Shown here one piece after another: positions 42,838 through 52,934 of a DNA stretch of 64,000 nt. The notes beneath the pieces were generated by a model that worked only from the letters and a program-made list of their open reading frames with translations, ran no database searches and was not told the DNA's origin. The stretch lies in assembly GCA_030295235.1 (NCBI GenBank), contig AP026145.1:622501-686500 (forward strand), written 5' to 3'. The translations under genes and the position numbers were made by a program. How positions within the stretch are numbered: the stretch's first letter is position 1; the number at the start of each line of letters is the position of its first letter. This DNA is from Fistulifera solaris (Eukaryota > Bacillariophyta > Bacillariophyceae > Naviculales > Stauroneidaceae).

Positions 42838-43218
42838 TCTTTTGAATGGTCGTGTTAAAGTGAATGACTTTCGGGGCAGTCTTTCGGCCAACTGATGTTT
42901 AGTTTGTTGGCAGCCATTGGCTTTTCCGACGAGTGAGTTGGGCGATCTTTTGCCGTCACAAGTCACAATCGCATGCAGGCGGAGTCACAGAAAGTCACAA
43001 CAGGAGAGTCATCGGCACCGGTACTGGACAACAATAATAAAGATCTTGTTTGAGCCGGTAAGACGAGAAGATAAACTAAGCAGTCGGGTCAAAATTATTA
43101 CGGAGTAGGAGTATTTCAATAATTATTCTTTGATCAAAAAGCTATAGGAGTATAAGACATAAGACCTAGACTCTATGCAGAGACTAATCTCTCAACTGAA
43201 ATCAAATTATCATATTCT
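42838..43218. other. Intergenic region
   Basis: The part up to 42966 is open in the nucleotidyltransferase frame and may code for its true N-terminus. The remainder is AT-rich with no gene seen. Confidence 0.3.
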
Positions 43219-43689
43219 TTAGTAGAGACTATCTTCGCACCAAATGGTTTTCAACATATGACTGGAATCGCCAGAGCCCAAACTACTCCAGAGCTGCTGA
43301 AAATACCCCACCTTTTTGGGAGACTCCTGTACAGCTATCATACGCACTGGCTTTGTCGAAAGTAGAGCGGACAGTCGATTGGAACTTGAACATCGCTCAT
43401 CATCATCAACGTCGTCGTCGTCGTCGCTGGAGACAGTGGAATTCGTTGATACACTGGTGTCATCTCCGTCGGAGACCTCTTGGCAGGACGACGGCTCCAC
43501 GTAAAAGGTCACCAGTAATACATAAACTGCCACCAAAGGTAGGAGTGTGCAAAGGAACAAATGGTAGGTAAATCGAAGAGACGTATTGTCTTTGGCCATC
43601 GCCAACCACGACTTCTTCGCCACCTTTTTGTTGCGACGGGTGGGGGGATTTCGTTTGTTTCGCGATGTAGAGGATCGTTGCGAGTGCAT
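43219..43689 (-). CDS. Small single-pass membrane protein, unrecognised
   Basis: From the ATG at 43689 the protein has ~156 residues: a basic cytosolic head (SRNKRNPPTRRNKKVAKK), one membrane segment (FLCTLLPLVAVYVLLVTFYV, residues ~45-65), and a tail with an acidic run (SSDDDDDVDDDE). A type II orientation is expected from the basic head. No family was recognised. Coding is supported by the clear topology but the gene is short, so confidence is moderate. Confidence 0.45.
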   Translation of the reverse strand: MHSQRSSTSRNKRNPPTRRNKKVAKKSWLAMAKDNTSLRFTYHLFLCTLLPLVAVYVLLVTFYVEPSSCQEVSDGDDTSVSTNSTVSSDDDDDVDDDERCSSSNRLSALLSTKPVRMIAVQESPKKVGYFQQLWSSLGSGDSSHMLKTIWCEDSLY

Positions 43690-44052
43690 GGTAAATTGTG
43701 AGCAAAATGTCACCAACTCATGGTAAGAAGAAAATTAAGGAAGCAATGATGGAATTGGCAAGAAATAATGATGTGACAAAAAATGATCGAAATGGATCGT
43801 GTTGTGAGTGCCGGATCAAGTCCATTCTTGTCTCTATCGCCCAATCAGTAGGAGGCAGGGCACCCACATCGTATTGGTACTGGAACTTGGAATTAGTTCT
43901 GTCGCACCACGTTTCGACCAAGCCGCACAAAATCTCGACCATGACGAAAAAATTAGACTCTCTAGAGACTATGAGAAGCGTTGAAAACTAAAAATGCACT
44001 AAACTAATCCAAGCCATTCTTCCGACAAGCCATTTCGACTCACCATCGTACC
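43690..44052. promoter_or_regulatory. Divergent intergenic region
   Basis: It separates the small membrane protein from the Tudor-like gene. CTCTAGAGAC words occur near 43960. No clear motif or gene was recognised. Confidence 0.3.
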
Positions 44053-44928
44053 ATGAGCTATGGTGAAGACGTCATCGATCAAAAACTGCTGATGCGATTT
44101 GCGGTAGAGAATGGGAACTATGCGTGGTTCTTGGGCCGTGTCAAAGCGTTTCGGCACCCCGAACACCACATTCGCTTTGCGGACGGCACCACCCGATGGT
44201 GCCATTTACAGACTCTCGAAAAGAAGAACGAATTGTACTGGTTCCGCACTGTCGAGGAGCACGAACTCGACGACGCGGTGGGTCGATCGGTCTTGATGCA
44301 ATTTCCCATTCAAAACAAAAAGACGGCTTGGTTTGAAGGAAAGGTCATCAGCGTGAGCAAGAATGGTGGTCACTTGATTGCTTACGACGGAGGAGAAGAG
44401 CACTGGCATGATCTCCGAGAATGTGTGAAACGAGAAAAGATGCAGTTTTTGGGGACTTCCGTACAGAAACCAGTGGCAGTCAAAGAAGAAGATGATACGA
44501 CTTTGTCGAAGCGAAAGTACAAAAGTCGAGTGGACAACCAGTCTACGAGTAAAAGGAAGTCAAAAATAAAGGATGAAGTAAAAGTCACCGAGGACTGGAC
44601 CAAAGGAATGGAACAGTGGCTCAAACGAACCGGGCCAGAAAAGATTGCCCATATCATGAAACAAGTGCGAATGTTGGCTTCGGGTGCCGGTGTCCGATGT
44701 AAAGGCTGGGACATCAATCGACGGGCATTTTTAGGTACGGAAGTCAATTTGAGCTCCCCCCTACCGCGTTTCCTAGAACATGCCCAAGCTCTACAGGAAG
44801 AATTTGGAATGGATGGTGAACTTGAATTGATGGTCCCTTTGCAACAGATTCTGCGTTACAAAGAAAGCCTTCTAGATTCGCAAATCGAAACAAATGACAT
44901 GAAGAAAGTGGAAGACAATCAGTTGTAA
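44053..44928 (+). CDS. Protein with two Tudor-like domains
   Basis: The 291-residue protein has two related N-terminal modules, residues ~10-65 (LLMRFAVENGNYAWFLGRVKAF, HHIRFADGTTRWCHL) and ~75-130 (VLMQFPIQNKKTAWFEGKVISV, HLIAYDGGEEHWHDL). This W-F-x-G-x-V...Y/F-x-DG pattern is typical of Tudor-like barrels that read histones or bind chromatin. A Lys-rich basic linker (residues ~150-180, SKRKYKSR, SKRKSKIKD) probably carries a nuclear signal. The C-terminus is helical (KIAHIMKQVRMLASGAG) and resembles no domain I can name. Nuclear chromatin association is inferred. The gene is intact, and its end is 26 bp from the convergent sulfotransferase-like gene. Confidence 0.6.
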   Translation: MSYGEDVIDQKLLMRFAVENGNYAWFLGRVKAFRHPEHHIRFADGTTRWCHLQTLEKKNELYWFRTVEEHELDDAVGRSVLMQFPIQNKKTAWFEGKVISVSKNGGHLIAYDGGEEHWHDLRECVKREKMQFLGTSVQKPVAVKEEDDTTLSKRKYKSRVDNQSTSKRKSKIKDEVKVTEDWTKGMEQWLKRTGPEKIAHIMKQVRMLASGAGVRCKGWDINRRAFLGTEVNLSSPLPRFLEHAQALQEEFGMDGELELMVPLQQILRYKESLLDSQIETNDMKKVEDNQL

Positions 44929-44954
44929 ATAGCAGTCCTTACTAACCGCTTGAT

Positions 44955-45822
44955 CTATGGTGGAATCTTGCGTTGCCAGGGCTCCCGGCTGACGCGTTCA
45001 TAGAGTTCTTGGTCAAAGGACGATTGTTGTCGTATTCGATGAATCGTGGTGAATGACAATTGTGTTCGGTTCTGTTGACTGGCATTCTTTTGGGACGGCG
45101 GCACGTTCTCCTTTTGAAACAAGAGCTGCGTTAACCGCGGCCACGTGACCGTGGAGAGTGTTTCCGTCGTTCCCACCCAATCCCAATCGCGCTCCAACAA
45201 CGGCAAGAGTTCCTGACGACACTGCTCCGTCGTCACTTCCTGCTGTGTCGGGTGTCGTTTCTTGTTTTCGCGCTGCCCCCGCAACAACAATTGACATTGA
45301 TGATTGGGAATGACCGTTTTTAACAGATTTTCCTCGTTATCGGGTGCATACGTTTCGCGTTCACACCAGTTCCATTGACATTTCGGATGATGAAAATGAT
45401 GAAGATAGGAACGATGAAAGGCCACGGGGTCTCTGATTAGAGTGAAGGTAAACAAGGGTACTCGAGTGATTGTAGATTGCTGCCGCCAGTGTTGGATTTT
45501 TGTTTTGCAACACCGCCAGACCGGCGATCGTGCCGTGCAATTCCACAAAGAGTGTTTCACCGGAACCTTGAAATACACGCTCCATGCGAGGTTCGACACG
45601 ATCCCAATCCTTCGGCTTGGCGACGCGAACGACCGAAAGGAAGGGTTCCAGATTGTCGCGCAGGGTCGTTCCGCCAGTGCGAGGAATGTGATAAAAAATG
45701 ACGATCATTCCTTTGTTGTTAAAGTCGAAAATCGGATGTAAGGGTGAGTGCAGCAAAAAGAAGTGACCGAGAGAGAAGAATAAAAGGAGTCGCCAGAAAC
45801 GAGACAGCGGGCGCCGAGCCAT
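44955..45822 (-). CDS. Sulfotransferase-like protein, Golgi type
   Basis: The ATG at 45822 starts a type II topology (basic RRPLSRFWR then LLLFFSLGHFFLL). Residues ~42-52 read FYHIPRTGGTTL, the 5' phosphosulfate-binding loop (HIPKTGGTT in the family), and FTLIRDPVAFHRSYLHHF is the 3'-phosphate-binding motif (RDP...S). Together these mark carbohydrate sulfotransferases of the heparan/chondroitin type that use PAPS. The frame changes between the two motifs, near the T-runs 45497-45501 and 45503-45506 (plus strand), and the net shift equals two missing bases or one extra. Acceptor sugar is unknown. I annotate one gene. Confidence 0.75.
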
Positions 45823-46280
45823 GAGAGACAATCAAATAAAGCTTGTTTCCTGTCGACGCGAACGAAGCAGTGCGGTTTCTCACACTGGCAACATGAGCGA
45901 ATATTTTTATAGTTTATCGAGTCATGGTTTGAAACGAGAATAAGTCAAAAAATAATGAATCGCATAGAGTAGAACATAAATAAATGATAATGATTGCCTT
46001 TATTGCGCGTTTGCTGTTTGTCGTCGTGTGGTCGTGTTGTCGTCCTATCAGTCCCGCACACTTAGGTCACGTATAGAGAATTTTGAGCCTGAGTACACTC
46101 TAGTATTGCAGTCGTAGCGGTTTCTACTTCCCTAATTCCAGTTTCTTCCGGTGGATGGTCGGAAGAAGAAGAAGAAACCCAAAAATAAACGACATTCGCT
46201 TTTTTCTCTTTGGGTTGTACATTATTAATTCGTAAAACAAACCATTTGCTTTGCTGCTTTGTTGCTATTCGAACACAACC
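45823..46280. promoter_or_regulatory. Divergent intergenic region
   Basis: It should hold promoters of the sulfotransferase-like gene and the isocitrate dehydrogenase gene. A short purine tract GGAAGAAGAAGAAGAAACCC is at about 46161-46180. No gene is seen. Confidence 0.3.
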
Positions 46281-48011
46281 ATGGCATCGCGATTGGCTGT
46301 CATGACCCGACGCGTCTTGACGACAGCGCGTTCGCCGGTCGCACAGGGGTTCCTCTCCATAGCTCCCCGGTCACTCGTCGTCCAATCTCCCACATGCTTC
46401 GTGCGCTCCCTCTCGACCACTATGAAACCACCCAAACACGCCATGCTTTCGACGGACAAGAAAGTGAAAGCTCCACCCATGGTATACATTGCCGGAGAAG
46501 AAATGACACGATACGCGTGTGATCTCATGGTGCAAAAATGGTTTCAACCGTACTTTGATACGACGTCGTGGCACTATTTTGATTTATCGTGTGCCTCCCG
46601 CGATGCGACCAACGATCAAGTTTTGAAAGATGCCGTACAAGCTGGCAAAGACATTGGCGCCATTTTCAAGGAACCGACCATTACGCCATCGGCTCTTCAA
46701 GTCAAACAAATGGGGTTGAAGAAAGCGTGGGGGTCCCCCAATGGAGCCATGCGGCGGGGATGGAATGGCATTACCATTAGTCGCGATACGATTCATATTG
46801 ATGGCATTGAATTGGGGTACAAGAATCCGGTGTTCTTTGAACGACATGCGGTCGGGGGCGAATACGGTGCGGGTTGGAATCAAGTCGGTAAAGGAACCTT
46901 GTTGACGACCTACTTGCCCAAAGAAGAAGGATCTCCACCCTTTGTCGTAGATAAACGCGATTTGACCGATGATCACAATGTCGTGGTAGTATATCACAAT
47001 CCCTACGACAATGTCACCAGTTTGGCTCATTTGTTCTTCGGTCGGTGCTTGGAAGCCGGTATTACGCCGTATATTGTCACCAAAAAGACGGTGTTCAAAT
47101 GGCAAGAGGGATTCTGGGCCACCATGAAAGAAGTTTTTGATAAAGACTACAAGGAAAAGTTTCTCAAAAGGGTTTGCTGGACAAGTGCGGCGGAGATTTG
47201 CAGCACTTGATTTCGGACGCGGCGACGATGCAATTGATTCGCTGGACCGATGGAGGATTCGGCATGGCGGCTCACAACTACGATGGTGATATGTGTAAGT
47301 GTCATGAAACGCGAGATAAAGATTGTGATCCTACTGTTTTCATTTATTCACGTGCTACATTTTCCCCGGAATTCTACAGTGACGGATCAGATTGCCCAAG
47401 TCCATCGCTCTCCCGGTTTCATCACCAGTAACTTGGTCGGAAAGAATGACGACGGTAGTCTCATTAAAGAATTTGAAGCATCCCACGGAACGGTCACAGA
47501 CTTGTGGAATGATCACTTGGCTGGACGTGACACCAGTTTGAACCCGCTTGGTTTGGTGGAGGCAATGATTGGAGCCATGGAGCATGCGGCGACTTTGGAT
47601 GCCGAACGACACAGCGGAGATGAAAGCAAGCTGCAGACGAAAGACCAAGTATTCAACTTTACGACAACCTTGCGAACGGCACTGCACAATACATTCCGAT
47701 ACGGACAGGGTACTCGCGATATGAGTGGACCTTCAGGATTCACAACCGAAGATTTCATTGACAAGGTCGCGTGGCGTTTGGGGCGTTACCTTTCCATGCA
47801 ATACGATGAATCTCCTCCTCCAACATTGAAAGAGCCGGATCGCAAATATCGTCGCAACTACGACATTGACGAAGAGGCAGTGAGTGCGATGTTTGCCAAG
47901 TACGATAAGAACGGCGATGGATTTATCGATTTCGAAGAATTCACAAGGATGCTGGTCAAGATGAACCTCGCTCCCGCCAAAGCCAAGCCTACCAAGACAC
48001 CGGACGTATAG
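46281..48011 (+). CDS. Isocitrate dehydrogenase with C-terminal EF-hand
   Basis: Exons 46281-47294 and 47380-48011 flank an 85-nt intron. The start at 46281 gives an Arg/Ser-rich mitochondrial transit peptide (MASRLAVMTRRVLTTARSPV). The catalytic body carries family motifs PMVYIAGEEMTRY, TITPSALQVKQMGLKKAWGSPNGAMRR, GWNGITISRD, the Asp-bearing AAHNYDGDM segment and FEASHGTVTDL. The C-terminal ~40 residues contain an EF-hand loop, DKNGDGFIDFEEF, with ligands D-N-D-F-D-E, so calcium may tune the enzyme. EF-hand IDHs are known from algae. Cofactor choice (NAD or NADP) was not resolved here. One frame change lies at the A-run 47166-47169 (FLK then GLLDKCGGD); one missing A joins the parts. Confidence 0.88.
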
Positions 48012-48577
48012 TCGATTATAGTATTAGTCCTGCGGCAATCTTATTTTTTGTCTGCTTATGGAGCACGAGATTGATATCTTACATCGTGAAAATGTGGGAA
48101 GAGGTATTTCGCCTCATTTCTTTTTTTGGAAGGTTTTATGGGAATCTATTCTTAATTATAACTTTCATCGCTTATGTTCTAGACTATGTTGGTGCGTTTA
48201 GATTTCCTTTCGAATCCAAGGAATTATGCAATTTGCCAAATGCAAGACTTTTCTTTGTGCTGGTTCAAAGATGCTCTTCGTTCGGATTTTGAATGTCAAT
48301 CCCTATTCAATACAACGTACGACCCAAGTACTTTTGTATCCCCGATGGGATTGTAAACAGTACTCTCTATCAGAATGTGAGTGATAAACAAAGTATAAAG
48401 TCTCTCATTGCACTTCAACGTTGAACGTTGAACAACGAATGGCACACAGAGAAACGGAAAGCAAGGAACGCCAATCAACAACGCCAGCCGTGACGCGCCA
48501 ATGCGTCAATCCGATCCTGTACTCATTCTTTATACTCCCGCGCAAGCGTGGGTCCCATTGGAACTTTAGAATAATGC
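48012..48577. other. Intergenic region
   Basis: A short open frame at 48071-48292 has a hydrophobic run but no recognisable content. CAACGTTGAACGTTGAACAACG near 48417 is a small direct repeat of GTTGAAC. No gene is called. Confidence 0.3.
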
Positions 48578-49135
48578 ATGGAAGTTCGCGATGGTTTACG
48601 AAGGCATCAAAAACGCTCTCACATCTCACATCATCATCTATCGTGCATCCTTGACAAGTATTCAGAAACAATTAAAAACGCAAACAAAACACCATCAAAC
48701 AACATCGATACAATGCATCGAACAAAGCACAGCATACCAAGGCGAGAGAGCCAAGTCAACGCCTCGTGGCCGGACATCAACGAACGCGAATGTGCACGAC
48801 TTAAACCATCCTGTGGCAGATTGACTCCGCCAAAGTCAAAGAAATCGGCTCTTCCCAGCTTACGGAAACCAAACCGTAAAGTGCGCGATATATCAAAATC
48901 ACTGGAAGTAAAGGAGAAGCTGTTTGCTCGAGTGCAAATCAGCGAATTACTGAAATCACTCCGGACCGATCGGTTTGTGGGGCAGGTGAATCTGGCTTCC
49001 CATTCCGTTTACATGGATTCGCCGGGAAACCGAGTCCCTTACAGTACTAGCGCGAGTGATGCCACCTCGGTGTGCTCCTCGCTTTCTTCCGAGCCAACCG
49101 AAGAGAGACTACCGTGCTTGCCCTTCAGTTCGTGA
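48578..49135 (+). CDS. Small basic protein, unrecognised
   Basis: An open frame of 185 codons from ATG 48578; the ATG at 48713 would give 141 residues and may be the better start, because the upstream part (HHQKRSH-like, rich in His and Ser) looks unstructured. The middle is basic (KSKKSALPSLRKPNRKVRDI) and a helix EKLFARVQISELLKSLR precedes a Ser-rich tail with many TS and SS (SDATSVCSSLSSEPTEE). No family was recognised. It might be a small regulatory or nuclear protein, but a chance open frame cannot be excluded. Confidence 0.4.
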   Translation: MEVRDGLRRHQKRSHISHHHLSCILDKYSETIKNANKTPSNNIDTMHRTKHSIPRRESQVNASWPDINERECARLKPSCGRLTPPKSKKSALPSLRKPNRKVRDISKSLEVKEKLFARVQISELLKSLRTDRFVGQVNLASHSVYMDSPGNRVPYSTSASDATSVCSSLSSEPTEERLPCLPFSS

Positions 49136-49703
49136 CTACGGAGCCTCAGTCGATGCGGTGACCCCAGCTGCCGTGGTTTATACATTTGTTTATTTTCTTT
49201 TGCTCAATTGCTGCATTCTCTTCCTTATTTTGAACTATTTTGAAACACAAAAGACAGATCTTTTGAGAGAGAAACATTCTAGTTTGTGAGAGTAAGTTTT
49301 TCCTTTTGCACGACTAACTCCGATTAAAACAACTCAGTTCCCCCCTTAGGTATGGCTTCCTTTAAGTGTTCGATAGGCATTTTTACATTTTTTAGAAGTA
49401 CAGTAGACTAATAAAAGATTCAGAGCTCTTCCTTAGCTTGTTTTGCTCGTTTACGCCGGGACTGACTCAGCCCTAAATTGATGCCGGTAGGATACAGATT
49501 TGTACTCTATATTCACTAGTCTGTTGTCGTCGGTTGATTGGTTGGATGCGATGCCAAAGATTTTTTCTTTCGTTTCGGAAAGGCACAAAACAACGACGAC
49601 CGATCATGATGAGATTATGAGCTAGAAGTTGAATAATTGGTCTCTTCCGTCGTTTTGTTTCAACTATTAATCGCATTCACTCCTCATTCATTCATCATCA
49701 AGC
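49136..49703. other. Intergenic region
   Basis: AT-rich, with no gene or repeat recognised. It includes the promoter of the dihydroorotate dehydrogenase gene. Confidence 0.3.
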
Positions 49704-50852
49704 ATGACCCCCGATTTGAGTACTACAGTGGCGGGCATACGCTTGTCAACGTGCATTTACAATGCATCGGGTCCTCGCAGTGGATCGGCCGAAGCTTTGC
49801 ACAAGATTGCTCAATCCTCCGCCGGTGCTGTCTTGAGCAAATCCGCTACTTTGCTCGCCCAGGATGGCAATCCTCTTCCGCGAACGTGGCAACACACCGA
49901 AGCATCTTTGAATTCCGAAGGATTGCCCAACAAGGGAATTGATTACTACATCAGTGACGAAACAATTTCCGAAATTCTACAAAGTGATTCATCGAAACCG
50001 TACATGGTGAGCTTGTCGGGTAAAACGACGGCCGATAATATTACCATGCTCCGCAAGATGGTGGGAAACACCAAAATTGCCGCCATTGAACTCAATTTGG
50101 CCTGTCCGAATATTATTGGCAAACCGGTAGTGGGTTACGACATGGAACAAATGAAAGATATTCTCGATCAAGTCTCCCAGATTCCCAATCTTCCTCCGAT
50201 GGGTATCAAACTACCACCCTATCTTGATTCGGTTCAATTTCAACAAGTCGCCACTCTGATCAATCAATACGAATGGATTCAATTTGTCGTATCCATCAAC
50301 ACTTTGGGAAATGCCACGGCAGTCAGTGTCGAGGCCGGCATGCCCTACATCAGCTCGAATGATGGTTTTGCCGGCTTGTCCGGTCCGGCCGTGAAATACA
50401 CGGCACTGGCCAATGTCCGGAAATGGCGACAAATGCTGCGCCCCAATATTGACGTGGTCGGTGTCGGAGGAATTGTGACGGGTCGGGATGTCTTGGAATT
50501 TTTATTGTGCGGAGCGGCGGCCGTCCAAGTGGGAACCCAACATTGGTCGGAAGGTCCCAAATGTTTTGATCGAATCGTCCAGGAATTGTCGGATTGTATG
50601 AAGGAATTGGGACACGAGTCTGTAACGAGTCTCGTGGGTACTTTGCAACCGTGGAACAAAGCCGGAGCCGCCAAACTTCGTGCACTGACCAAGAATTTGA
50701 ATGAAACGCCAGTGAAATCCTCGTCGTCGTCCGCGGGAGGGAAGGAAGGTTTCTATCCAGCATTGTCTGCCGTTCTGTTGCTCATTGTATTCATGCTGGT
50801 GTACGACAAATTCACCACAAATGGAACTGTTCCAACCTCAAGAGAGCTGTAA
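49704..50852 (+). CDS. Dihydroorotate dehydrogenase, class 1A type, with C-terminal membrane anchor
   Basis: The 382-residue enzyme oxidises dihydroorotate to orotate in pyrimidine synthesis. FMN-barrel motifs are STCIYNASGPRSGS, VLSKSATLLAQDGNP, MVSLSGKTTADN, ELNLACPNIIGKP, FVVSINTLGNA, GFAGLSGPAVKY and VVGVGGIVTGRD. Cys in LACPN is the catalytic base of class 1A enzymes, which are soluble and use fumarate; class 2 enzymes, usual in mitochondria, have Ser here and an N-terminal helix. No N-terminal presequence is seen. After residue 330 a Ser-rich linker leads to a hydrophobic segment (ALSAVLLLIVFMLVYD), so the enzyme is probably tail-anchored with its barrel in the cytosol. That anchor is unusual for class 1A. 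The gene is intact and intronless. Confidence 0.9.
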   Translation: MTPDLSTTVAGIRLSTCIYNASGPRSGSAEALHKIAQSSAGAVLSKSATLLAQDGNPLPRTWQHTEASLNSEGLPNKGIDYYISDETISEILQSDSSKPYMVSLSGKTTADNITMLRKMVGNTKIAAIELNLACPNIIGKPVVGYDMEQMKDILDQVSQIPNLPPMGIKLPPYLDSVQFQQVATLINQYEWIQFVVSINTLGNATAVSVEAGMPYISSNDGFAGLSGPAVKYTALANVRKWRQMLRPNIDVVGVGGIVTGRDVLEFLLCGAAAVQVGTQHWSEGPKCFDRIVQELSDCMKELGHESVTSLVGTLQPWNKAGAAKLRALTKNLNETPVKSSSSSAGGKEGFYPALSAVLLLIVFMLVYDKFTTNGTVPTSREL

Positions 50853-51024
50853 ATACTAAAAATTACTCCGTATTTTCAGATGAGATAGATATACTACTAG
50901 GAATAAGAATGCACTAACATGTGCTCGAAACTAGAAGTATACTACTATTCTATCTTTGGCTTTTTCTAACGAGTCATTCTTCCATTTTTATCATTCTACT
51001 GCAAACAATCTAGAATTCCTGTGT

Positions 51025-51531
51025 TTACACACCAAAACTACTTCCACATCCACACGACTCTTCGGCATTGGGATTGAAGAATTTGAATCCACCTCCAATC
51101 AATTCGGTCGAATAATCCAACTCCAGTCCGTACAAATACAACATGGACTTGGCATCCACGACACATTTGACCTTCTCGTCGGCATATTCATCCACAACAT
51201 CATCTTCTTGAATCGAATCTTCTGACGAAAAGTCCATTACATAACTCATACCGGAGCATCCACCCGATCGGACGCCCATGCGGAGAATTAGCGTGTCATT
51301 GACAGGATCTTTTAGTTCCGTTTGACGCAATTCTCGCAATCGTTTCATGGCGGCGGGTTTAATCATGACGACGGCGTCTTCGGGTATTTCGTAATCAGTT
51401 ACTAAAGGTAGCGCTTGTGTTGTGTCGGCGTAAAGAGTCGTACGAAACGCGAGGGGGTGAGGTAAAATCCACGCCACTGTGACGGGCCACAGTGCCAGGA
51501 AAGTCCCCCAAAAGAATTGTGGAAAATGCAT
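51025..51531 (-). CDS. sufA: Plastid SufA/IscA-type iron-sulfur assembly protein
   Basis: The A-type carrier domain (residues ~55-168) has the three cysteines that bind Fe-S or iron: MGVRSGGCSGMSYVMDF and ESCGCGSSF at the C-terminus. Family motifs also include LRELRQTELKDP and VVDAKSMLYLYGLELDYS with GGGFKFFNPNA. The N-terminus is a signal peptide (FFWGTFLALWPVTVAWILP) followed by LA-FRTTLYA, which matches the diatom plastid motif, so it should serve the plastid SUF system. The start at 51531 gives the full signal. It is divergent from the S1-domain gene 400 bp away. Confidence 0.9.
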   Translation of the reverse strand: MHFPQFFWGTFLALWPVTVAWILPHPLAFRTTLYADTTQALPLVTDYEIPEDAVVMIKPAAMKRLRELRQTELKDPVNDTLILRMGVRSGGCSGMSYVMDFSSEDSIQEDDVVDEYADEKVKCVVDAKSMLYLYGLELDYSTELIGGGFKFFNPNAEESCGCGSSFGV

Positions 51532-51931
51532 AGCTTCTTTGCACGCAAAAGGAAGAAATCAGAGAAATAGTAACGGAGTGAGTACGATTGTTGAGTTTGA
51601 ATTCTTTTAAAGAGCATGAGAACAGAATTGGTCGCATGCTTGTCGTCTGCGTTGCTTCTCTTGTTGTATCGTTGCGTGCATTTGCTTCAGCTTGTGGTCT
51701 CGTACTGATCGTTGTACAGTCAGATAGAGATGACGTGGTGCACTTTAAGTTGGATAGTTTGAGATAACGTTGCGAGTTGCGAGTGTGTTGTGGGCTGTGG
51801 GATGGACGATGACGGATGACGGGCAAACGATGATTTCTTACAAGAATTCCCAGAAACGATAACCTTACTGTAAAAAAGACCGCCGAGAGAGAAACGATAG
51901 GTTCTTTGTCACAAAAAATGCAAAAAACACC
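51532..51931. promoter_or_regulatory. Divergent promoter region between two plastid-protein genes
   Basis: It separates sufA (minus) and the S1-domain gene (plus), both with plastid presequences. Co-regulation is possible. No TATA box or shared motif was recognised. Confidence 0.35.
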
Positions 51932-52894
51932 ATGAGGCATCAGCAAAGAAGTAATAAAGCTATCCTCCTAATTACAATATGTTTTTTCTTTCTCACAAGC
52001 GGCAGTGCCTTCCTTACTCCGAGTCCCCGCCGATGTACGGCCCTCCAGGTCACCGAACGACGGAGCTGTTTCTATCGTTCCCCCGTCACGGGAAAATGGA
52101 CACCGCGCTTGGAATTGTCGGAATTAGTGGTGGGTCAAGTTTTGGAAGGTGCGGTCGTCGTCCAAGAAAAAATTGAATGGTAAGACGGGACCCAAAGTAT
52201 GGGTCGATTGTGGGGTCGGGCTTTATAAAAAGGATAGTTGGAAGATACAGACCGCCATGTTGCGGTTGGGAAACGGAAAAGCCAGTGTCGCCGCCAAGAA
52301 AGCCGCTCGATTACGAAACAAGAAATATTTTCCCGTTTATGTCAGTCGGATCCGTCTCGAAAACGATCAACTGGAAGTGACACTGGAACCGGAAGCTCCG
52401 AAAACACCAACACCCTCGATGATTCGTCTAAAGGACTTACAACCCGGACAAGAATTGTCGGGAATCATTCAACGGGTCGAAGATTATGGTCTATTGATCC
52501 ATGTCGGTGCCAATCGACCAGGGTTGTTGCATATACGTCGTGTCGGAGATCTGTATCAAAAATTTGTCAACCAAGCGGACGGCTTAAAAAGGTGGGACTC
52601 CACAAGGGTGTTCAAGTCGATGTCCAAGTAATTTCGTGTGAGAAGAAACGACTGTTTTTGGATTTTTCCGAATCACTGAAACAAGAAGCGGAACGGAAAT
52701 ATAAAGCAGCGGCAGAAGATGATCCGTACGCGGAAGAAGCGGCTTTATATGCAGCTCAGCAACAGCGACAAAACACCGAGTCGACTGCGCTCGTGGAGGA
52801 CGATGAGGAAGACGATTACGATGAAGAAGAGGACGACGACGATTATGATGAAGATCGAGAGATCGAAGATGCCATGGGACTGGGAAGATATTAG
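51932..52894 (+). CDS. Plastid S1 RNA-binding-domain protein
   Basis: The ATG at 51932 starts a signal peptide (AILLITICFFFLTSGSA) followed by FLTPSP, the diatom plastid motif. Two S1 domains follow: one from LSELVVGQVLEGAVV through KVWVDCGVGLY, degenerate and with an insertion, and one from LKDLQPGQELSGIIQRVEDYGLLIHVGANRPGLLH to VQVISCEKKRLFLDF. S1 proteins bind RNA in ribosomes or plastid RNA maturation. The C-terminus is strongly acidic (DDEEDDYDEEEDDDDYDED). Two frame changes interrupt the gene, in the A-runs 52167-52172 and 52586-52590; each reads as one missing A, and the second falls inside the second S1 domain. I read this as a single gene. Confidence 0.82.
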
Positions 52895-52934
52895 TTCAAA
52901 CAGTATAACCTAAATTTTACAAAATGGTTGAAGT

